A stretch of DNA of 19,015 bases, from contig DAOPZC010000077.1 in NCBI GenBank assembly GCA_035353175.1, positions 1 through 19,015 of the forward strand, written 5' to 3'. Below are positions 14,956-19,015 of this stretch, one piece after another; the first letter of the stretch is position 1, and each line of letters begins with the position of its first letter. The DNA comes from DAOPZC01 sp035353175. GTDB taxonomy: Bacteria; Verrucomicrobiota; Kiritimatiellia; RFP12; UBA1067. The notes below the pieces were generated by a model. The model was given only the letters and a program-made list of their open reading frames with translations, was not told where the DNA came from and ran no database searches. A program made the translations under genes and the position numbers.

Positions 14956-17900
14956 ATGTCAACTCTGCGTTCGGACTGGGTTTCTGTCGCCGCTTCACTG
15001 AGTCTGTGCGCCGCATGGGAGACATCGGCTGCGGCTTTAACGCCTGTTAAGATCATGCCGCTCGGCGACTCGATCACCTTAGGAGCGAGCGTCGCGGGCG
15101 GTTACCGCGCGCCGCTGTACGCCAGCCTGACCGGGCTGGGCTATGCGGTAGACTTTGTGGGGACACAGACGGGCAACGGCACCGCTTCCTTGCCGGACTC
15201 CGACCATGAGGGGCACAGCGGCTGGACGATCAGTGGCATCGACGCTTCCGTCAACGGTTTCTTGGACGCCGTCGCCGAACCGGACGTGGTGCTGCTTCAT
15301 ATCGGCACCAACGACGCGAACACGCCGAGCACCTTCTCCAACGCCGTCGACCGGCTGGATGCGCTGATCACCAAGATCGCGCTCAAGCGGCCCTCCGCGC
15401 ACATCATCGTCACGTCGCTGCTTCCTCGCGGCGAGCCGGCGATCAACCTGGCGATCACCAACCAGTTCAATCCGGCCGTGCCTGTCAAGGTCGCTGCGCA
15501 GGCCGCATTGGGGCGGCGGGTGACCTTTCTCGACATGTACGCCTACCTGACAACGGCGGACCTGGCCGACACCGCGCACCCCAACCAGACCGGCTACAAC
15601 AAAATGGCGGCGGCCTGGGTGCCCGCTATTACCAACCTGATCACGCCGGTGGCCGTCTCCACCGGCGGCGCCTCGCGCGGCTATGAAAATAATGTTGCGG
15701 ATTCGGCCGGTTATGCGTTGGTCTACAGCTTGGATATTCCTAACTCTGCCAACTACTCCGCTGCCGCGCCCGTCTACTCCGTCGACAACCACGCCGCCAT
15801 CGGCGCCTTCAGCCGGGTGGCCTATTACATGGAGCTGCAAAAGCCGGGCGGCAATCTCACCTTCGTGTGGGCCTCGATGGACGCGTTCACGAACAACCCG
15901 GCCGCGCTCGGCGTGCCGACCCCGCTCTCCGGAGCGGTGTATCAGAGGTCGGTCTCTCACTTGACGGTCGAGTCGAACGACCCGGATATCACCTCCGGCT
16001 CCGACTTCACCGGCAACCTCGAATTCTGGCCGAACAGCTACGTGTACGCCAATTCCGCCAACGTGCCCGGCGCCAGCACAACCACCTGTGATTTCGGCGA
16101 CGGGATCGCGGCGGGCAACTACGGCTCCATGCAAGTGCACAACACCACCCTGGGAAAGACCCTGTTGGCTTTCAACGGGTGGTGCGTGTCTGGAGCGTGT
16201 TCGATCGGCATCGGCAACCAGCCGACCGGTCAGCCCGACTGGACCTTTAACAACAACGACAGTCAGTATAGCGTCAAGACGCTGCAGGTGCTTGTCTACG
16301 TCGGCGACGACACCACGCCGCCAACCTTGACCTCCGCGCTGCCGGACGCCGCACGCACCAACGTGACGGTGCGCTTCTCCGAGCCGCTCGCGCCCTCGTC
16401 GGTGAACGGCGCCTGCTTCTCGCTGAACAACGGGGTGCAGGTCATCGGCGCGACCCTGGCGGCGAACCGGCTCGACGTGGTCCTGCTCACCACGCGCCTG
16501 CCGGACGGCGTCTCGACCCTTTCGGTGACCGGCGTGCGCGACAGCGCCGCGGGCAATCCCATCGCGCCCGGTTCATCGATAGCCGTGGATTGCGGCGCGA
16601 CCTTGTTTCCGCTGCCCGCCGAAGTGGCCGCCAACGTGCCCCAGGCGGCGGGGTACCAGCTGGTCTGCTCCGTCACCAATATTCCGGTGCAGGGTTACTT
16701 CAACACCACCTCCTACTATTCGACGGACAACCGCGCGTCCATCGGCGCCTTTTCGCGCGTCGCCTATTACCTCGAGCTGAAGAAGACTGGCGAAGAGCCG
16801 TCCTTCATTTGGACCTCCATGGACGCTTTCACGGCCGATGCCATGAAGCTGGGCGTTCCCGTGGTCGGCACGTTCTTCCAGCAGAAGGTCACGCGCCTGG
16901 ACGTGCGGTCCAACGTGAGCGGGGTCACAAACGGCACCGGCATCGCGACCGGCAACATCGAGTTCTGGCCCTCGGATTACAGCATGGGCAATGGGCTGCC
17001 CATTCCCGGTGCGAACGCAAACGCCTTTGATTTCGGGGACACGGGGGGCAACTCCAACTCCGCCGGGCACGCCTGCATGCAGGTGCACAACTACGGCGCA
17101 AGGCAAACCCTCTTCGCCGTCAACCACTACAATAAAGGCAACACCGTGGCTCTGGGCATCGGCAACAATCCGACGCCTGATGTGCAATATCCCGATCCCG
17201 ACTGGACGGCGACGTACAACGCCGCAAGCTACGAGCGCCGCGTGCTGCACGTGTTCGTGTTGCCCGGCACCGTCACAGGCGCCGACACCAACGCGCCGAC
17301 TCTGTCAGGCGCCTTGGCCTCGACGGCCCTGAACAGCGTGCTGGTCTCGTTCAGCGAAACCGTGGCCGACTCGGCGGCGTCGGCCGGCAGCTACAGCCTC
17401 AACAATGGCGTGACCGTGACCGGCGCCACGCTGCTTCCGGACGCCAAAAGCGTCTGCCTGACCACGACCGCGCTCACGCCGGGGCAGACGTACCAGGTGA
17501 GCGTTTCCGGCGTGCGCGACCGCTCTTCCAGCGGCAACCTGATCGCCGCGGGCGCCTCCGTTTCGTTCGCGGCTCCGTCCGCAGGTCTGCCGGCCATCCT
17601 GTCCGGCAACGTTCCGGAGTCTTCAGAGTACGACCTGATTTATCAGCTGGCGATTCCGAGCTACGCGTCGGACCTCGTGGGGAAAGGCGCGCCCTATTCG
17701 ATCGACGAGAGCCTGTTCCAGCAGGCGAAGACGCAGCCGTTCGACCGCGTCGCCTACTGCCTAGAGCTCGTCACCAACGGCGTCACCCAATGGGCCTACG
17801 TCTCGATGGACGCCTTCACGGGCGACATCGCGAAGATCGGCGTGCCCGTCGCCGCCCGCGGCGCGGCGTTCCAGACCTATGTCTCGAACATGAACGTCTA

Positions 17901-18573
17901 CGCCTCGGCCAACGCGCCCGTCACGAACGGCACCAACATCGTCTCCGGCAACATCGAGTTCTGGGCGAGCAACTACACGGGCCCAAACAGCAAGAACATC
18001 CCCGGAGCGGTCGGAGACAAGACGTTCGACTTCGGCGACTCGGGCGGCACGGCAACCGTGGGCCACGGGTCGATGCAGGTCCACAACTACCTGGCCGGGC
18101 ACACGATTCTGTCCTTGTCCCGCTTCGGGGCGGCCACCACCACCGAGCTGGCGCTGGGCATCGGAAACAACACCGAATTCACCTATGGAAGCGGCTATGA
18201 GGACCCGGACTGGAGCCTCCACCCGAACGCCCACCTTTTCAGCGCGAAGAACCTCTATGTTCTGGCCCGCTGGGGCGGCGCCCGGCAAGGGACCGTCCCC
18301 GTGCTCTTGGCCCAGCCTGTCGGTCGCACGGTTCTGATCGGCGAGCCGGTCCGGATGTATGTTCAGGCCAGCGGAGCGACAGCCTACCAATGGCGGCGCG
18401 ACGGCGTCGCCATTGAAGGCGCCAACCAGGCCTGGCTGGAGATCGGCCCGGCCGCCCAGACGGACGCGGGGACGTACGAGGTTCAGGTCTTCGGCTCGGG
18501 CACGGCCTGTGCGACGAGCCAGGCCGCCGTCCTCCGTGTGATCGCGCGCGGCACGCTGATCAGGCTTCGGTGA
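14956..18573 (+). CDS. Secreted CE3/XynB-like SGNH esterase with three unrecognised modules and Ig-like domains
   Basis: 1205 residues from ATG at 14956. A signal peptide occupies about 1-28 (AASLSLCAAW core). Residues about 30-235 form an SGNH hydrolase of the CE3/XynB-like type: MPLGDSITLG with Ser39, YGG-type GGYRAPLYASL, HEGHSGWTI, LHIGTND with Asn119, DMYAYLTTADLAD and catalytic Asp205/His208 in DTAHPN. This family de-acetylates xylan and related glycans. After it come module 1 (245-450), an SbsA/Big-type Ig domain, module 2 (556-773), a second such Ig domain, module 3 (884-1105) and a C-terminal Ig domain (about 1112-1198, YQWRRDG and TDAGTYEV). The modules are probably binding or spacer domains. 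The C-terminus GTLIRLR resembles those of the two PATR proteins. The catalytic domain call is firm, the acetyl substrate inferred. Confidence 0.9.
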   Translation: MSTLRSDWVSVAASLSLCAAWETSAAALTPVKIMPLGDSITLGASVAGGYRAPLYASLTGLGYAVDFVGTQTGNGTASLPDSDHEGHSGWTISGIDASVNGFLDAVAEPDVVLLHIGTNDANTPSTFSNAVDRLDALITKIALKRPSAHIIVTSLLPRGEPAINLAITNQFNPAVPVKVAAQAALGRRVTFLDMYAYLTTADLADTAHPNQTGYNKMAAAWVPAITNLITPVAVSTGGASRGYENNVADSAGYALVYSLDIPNSANYSAAAPVYSVDNHAAIGAFSRVAYYMELQKPGGNLTFVWASMDAFTNNPAALGVPTPLSGAVYQRSVSHLTVESNDPDITSGSDFTGNLEFWPNSYVYANSANVPGASTTTCDFGDGIAAGNYGSMQVHNTTLGKTLLAFNGWCVSGACSIGIGNQPTGQPDWTFNNNDSQYSVKTLQVLVYVGDDTTPPTLTSALPDAARTNVTVRFSEPLAPSSVNGACFSLNNGVQVIGATLAANRLDVVLLTTRLPDGVSTLSVTGVRDSAAGNPIAPGSSIAVDCGATLFPLPAEVAANVPQAAGYQLVCSVTNIPVQGYFNTTSYYSTDNRASIGAFSRVAYYLELKKTGEEPSFIWTSMDAFTADAMKLGVPVVGTFFQQKVTRLDVRSNVSGVTNGTGIATGNIEFWPSDYSMGNGLPIPGANANAFDFGDTGGNSNSAGHACMQVHNYGARQTLFAVNHYNKGNTVALGIGNNPTPDVQYPDPDWTATYNAASYERRVLHVFVLPGTVTGADTNAPTLSGALASTALNSVLVSFSETVADSAASAGSYSLNNGVTVTGATLLPDAKSVCLTTTALTPGQTYQVSVSGVRDRSSSGNLIAAGASVSFAAPSAGLPAILSGNVPESSEYDLIYQLAIPSYASDLVGKGAPYSIDESLFQQAKTQPFDRVAYCLELVTNGVTQWAYVSMDAFTGDIAKIGVPVAARGAAFQTYVSNMNVYASANAPVTNGTNIVSGNIEFWASNYTGPNSKNIPGAVGDKTFDFGDSGGTATVGHGSMQVHNYLAGHTILSLSRFGAATTTELALGIGNNTEFTYGSGYEDPDWSLHPNAHLFSAKNLYVLARWGGARQGTVPVLLAQPVGRTVLIGEPVRMYVQASGATAYQWRRDGVAIEGANQAWLEIGPAAQTDAGTYEVQVFGSGTACATSQAAVLRVIARGTLIRLR
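15688..16305 (+). repeat. Esterase module 1 (unrecognised, about 206 codons)
   Basis: Landmarks: GYALVYSLDIPNSANY, YSVDNHAAIGAFSRVAYYME, FVWASMDAFTNN, ALGVP, GNLEFWPNSY, NVPGA, CDFGDG, GSMQVHN, IGIGNQP and PDW. The same order recurs in modules 2 and 3. I recognise no named family. Confidence 0.85.
16621..17274 (+). repeat. Esterase module 2 (unrecognised, about 218 codons)
   Basis: Landmarks: GYQLVCSVTNIPVQGYF, YSTDNRASIGAFSRVAYYLE, FIWTSMDAFTAD, KLGVP, GNIEFWPSDY, PIPGA, FDFGDTGG, ACMQVHNYG, LGIGNNP and PDW. The middle copy; an Ig-like domain lies on either side. Confidence 0.85.
17605..18270 (+). repeat. Esterase module 3 (unrecognised, about 222 codons)
   Basis: Landmarks: YDLIYQLAIPSYASD, YSIDESLFQQ, FDRVAYCLEL, YVSMDAFTGD, KIGVP, GNIEFWASNY, NIPGA, FDFGDSGG, GSMQVHNYL, LGIGNN and PDW. 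More diverged than copies 1 and 2 at its start. Confidence 0.83.
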
Positions 18574-18651
18574 GACGTGTAGCAGAGGCTTTCTTCCTGG
18601 AGGGTTCCACTGTCCGTGGCATGGCCAGAAGGAATGCCGAAATGGATCGGG

Positions 18652-18671
18652 CGACGCCTCCTGCGGCGTTG
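18652..18671 (+). terminator. Hairpin after the esterase gene, possible terminator
   Basis: CGACGCC (18652-18658) pairs with GGCGTTG (18665-18671) through seven pairs, one of them G-U, around a 6-nt loop. Only a short TT follows, so a rho-independent role is uncertain. It lies in the 165-nt gap between the esterase and the next gene. Confidence 0.4.
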
Positions 18672-18738
18672 TTAGGACTTCCGTTTTCTGATAATCTTAA
18701 AACTCATTTTATGGCGAACGACTGAGGGGAATAACAGC

Positions 18739-19015
18739 ATGAATAACAGGCTCCGGGGATTGGGTTTCGCGTGTGCGGTGACGGCGGCTTGGAGTGCGGT
18801 CGCGCAGACGCCGGTGGCCGGGCGCTATGTGCGCGTGGAGATCCCGAAGGAGAAGGCCACGCTCTCGCTGGCCGAGGTGCAGATCTACGTCAAGGGCGAG
18901 AATGTCGCGCTCAAGGGCAAGGCGCAGCAGAGCGCCGACGCCAACGGCGGCGTGGCCTCGCGCGCCATCGACGGCAACACCAACACCTCGTGGGGCGGCA
19001 ACTCCATCACCCACA
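18739..19015 (+). CDS. Exported protein with N-terminal discoidin-like (F5/8 type C) domain, truncated by window end
   Basis: ATG at 18739 with GAGGGG at 18724-18729, 9 nt upstream. The frame is open to the window end (92 codons seen). Residues 1-24 are a typical signal peptide (MNNRLRG, hydrophobic core, AVAQT cleavage region). Next come GRYVRVEIPKEKATLSLAEV, ALKGKAQQSADANGG, ASRAIDGNTNTSWGG and the start of a THT-like strand. That is the galactose-binding-like beta-sandwich seen at the N-terminus of many planctomycete and verrucomicrobial exported enzymes, often ahead of cytochrome-like or DUF1553 regions. The catalytic part, if any, lies outside the window, so the overall function is unknown. 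A sugar-binding role for the visible domain is inferred from the family. Confidence 0.82.
   Translation, partial: MNNRLRGLGFACAVTAAWSAVAQTPVAGRYVRVEIPKEKATLSLAEVQIYVKGENVALKGKAQQSADANGGVASRAIDGNTNTSWGGNSITH

Noticed and set aside
15688..18270. Possible CRISPR or satellite-type repeat in the esterase gene
   Set aside because: The copies are diverged coding modules of about 210 codons interrupted by Ig-like domains, with no short identical repeats or spacers.
18711..18725. Four-codon mini-ORF (ATG to TGA) just before the last gene
   Set aside because: Too short to judge and without a ribosome site; its stop merely touches the Shine-Dalgarno of the next gene.
1..19015. Mobile element, phage or defence island
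   Set aside because: No transposase, integrase, terminal inverted repeats, tRNA attachment site or known defence gene was seen; gene content is metabolic and surface-related.

Overview
The window looks like a high-GC chromosomal segment of a polysaccharide-degrading bacterium of the PVC superphylum, most plausibly Kiritimatiellota or Verrucomicrobiota. This is inferred from family content: XylR-type regulators (periplasmic-binding-protein fold plus AraC helix-turn-helix), autotransporter-associated beta-strand repeat (PATR) proteins with no beta-barrel, a DUF5690 permease, large multi-domain secreted enzymes and a discoidin-like domain protein. No sequence search was possible. I see no tRNA, rRNA, CRISPR array, insertion sequence or phage gene, and no gap over 300 bases without a gene.

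Layout. Positions 1-722 (+) hold the 3' end of L-fucose isomerase (fucI). A near-perfect hairpin at 752-785 separates it from a convergent four-gene minus-strand block read from 11088 down to 811: a 1429-residue PATR surface protein, a 369-residue secreted metallophosphoesterase, a 1234-residue LamG / purple-acid-phosphatase-like / PATR fusion, and a 350-residue Dcr2/PAP29-like metallophosphoesterase. The intergenic gaps are about 25-60 nt, so this is probably one operon of three exported phosphoesterases and a surface scaffold. Divergent from it (164-nt shared regulatory region) are a XylR-like regulator (11253-12434) and a 12-TM DUF5690 permease (12431-13777), overlapping by ATGA. Next come an unusual IclR-effector/AraC-HTH regulator (13873-14754), a 1205-residue secreted CE3/XynB-like SGNH esterase carrying three copies of an unrecognised module of about 210 residues (14956-18573), and the start of an exported discoidin-like protein (18739 to the window end).

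How it may work together (inference): the XylR-like protein senses a small ligand, perhaps the solute moved by DUF5690, and controls the divergent phosphoesterase/surface-protein operon. Exported enzymes would then remove phosphate and acetyl groups from a complex glycan, and fucI would process released fucose.

Most notable are: (1) a G9 tract between a well-placed Shine-Dalgarno/ATG and the body of the large fusion gene, which puts that ATG out of frame by exactly one base, a candidate phase-variation switch; (2) the IclR-AraC domain swap; (3) a short C-terminal tail shared by three otherwise different large exported proteins; (4) the repeated unrecognised module in the esterase; (5) the clustering of three different phosphoesterases with PATR proteins.
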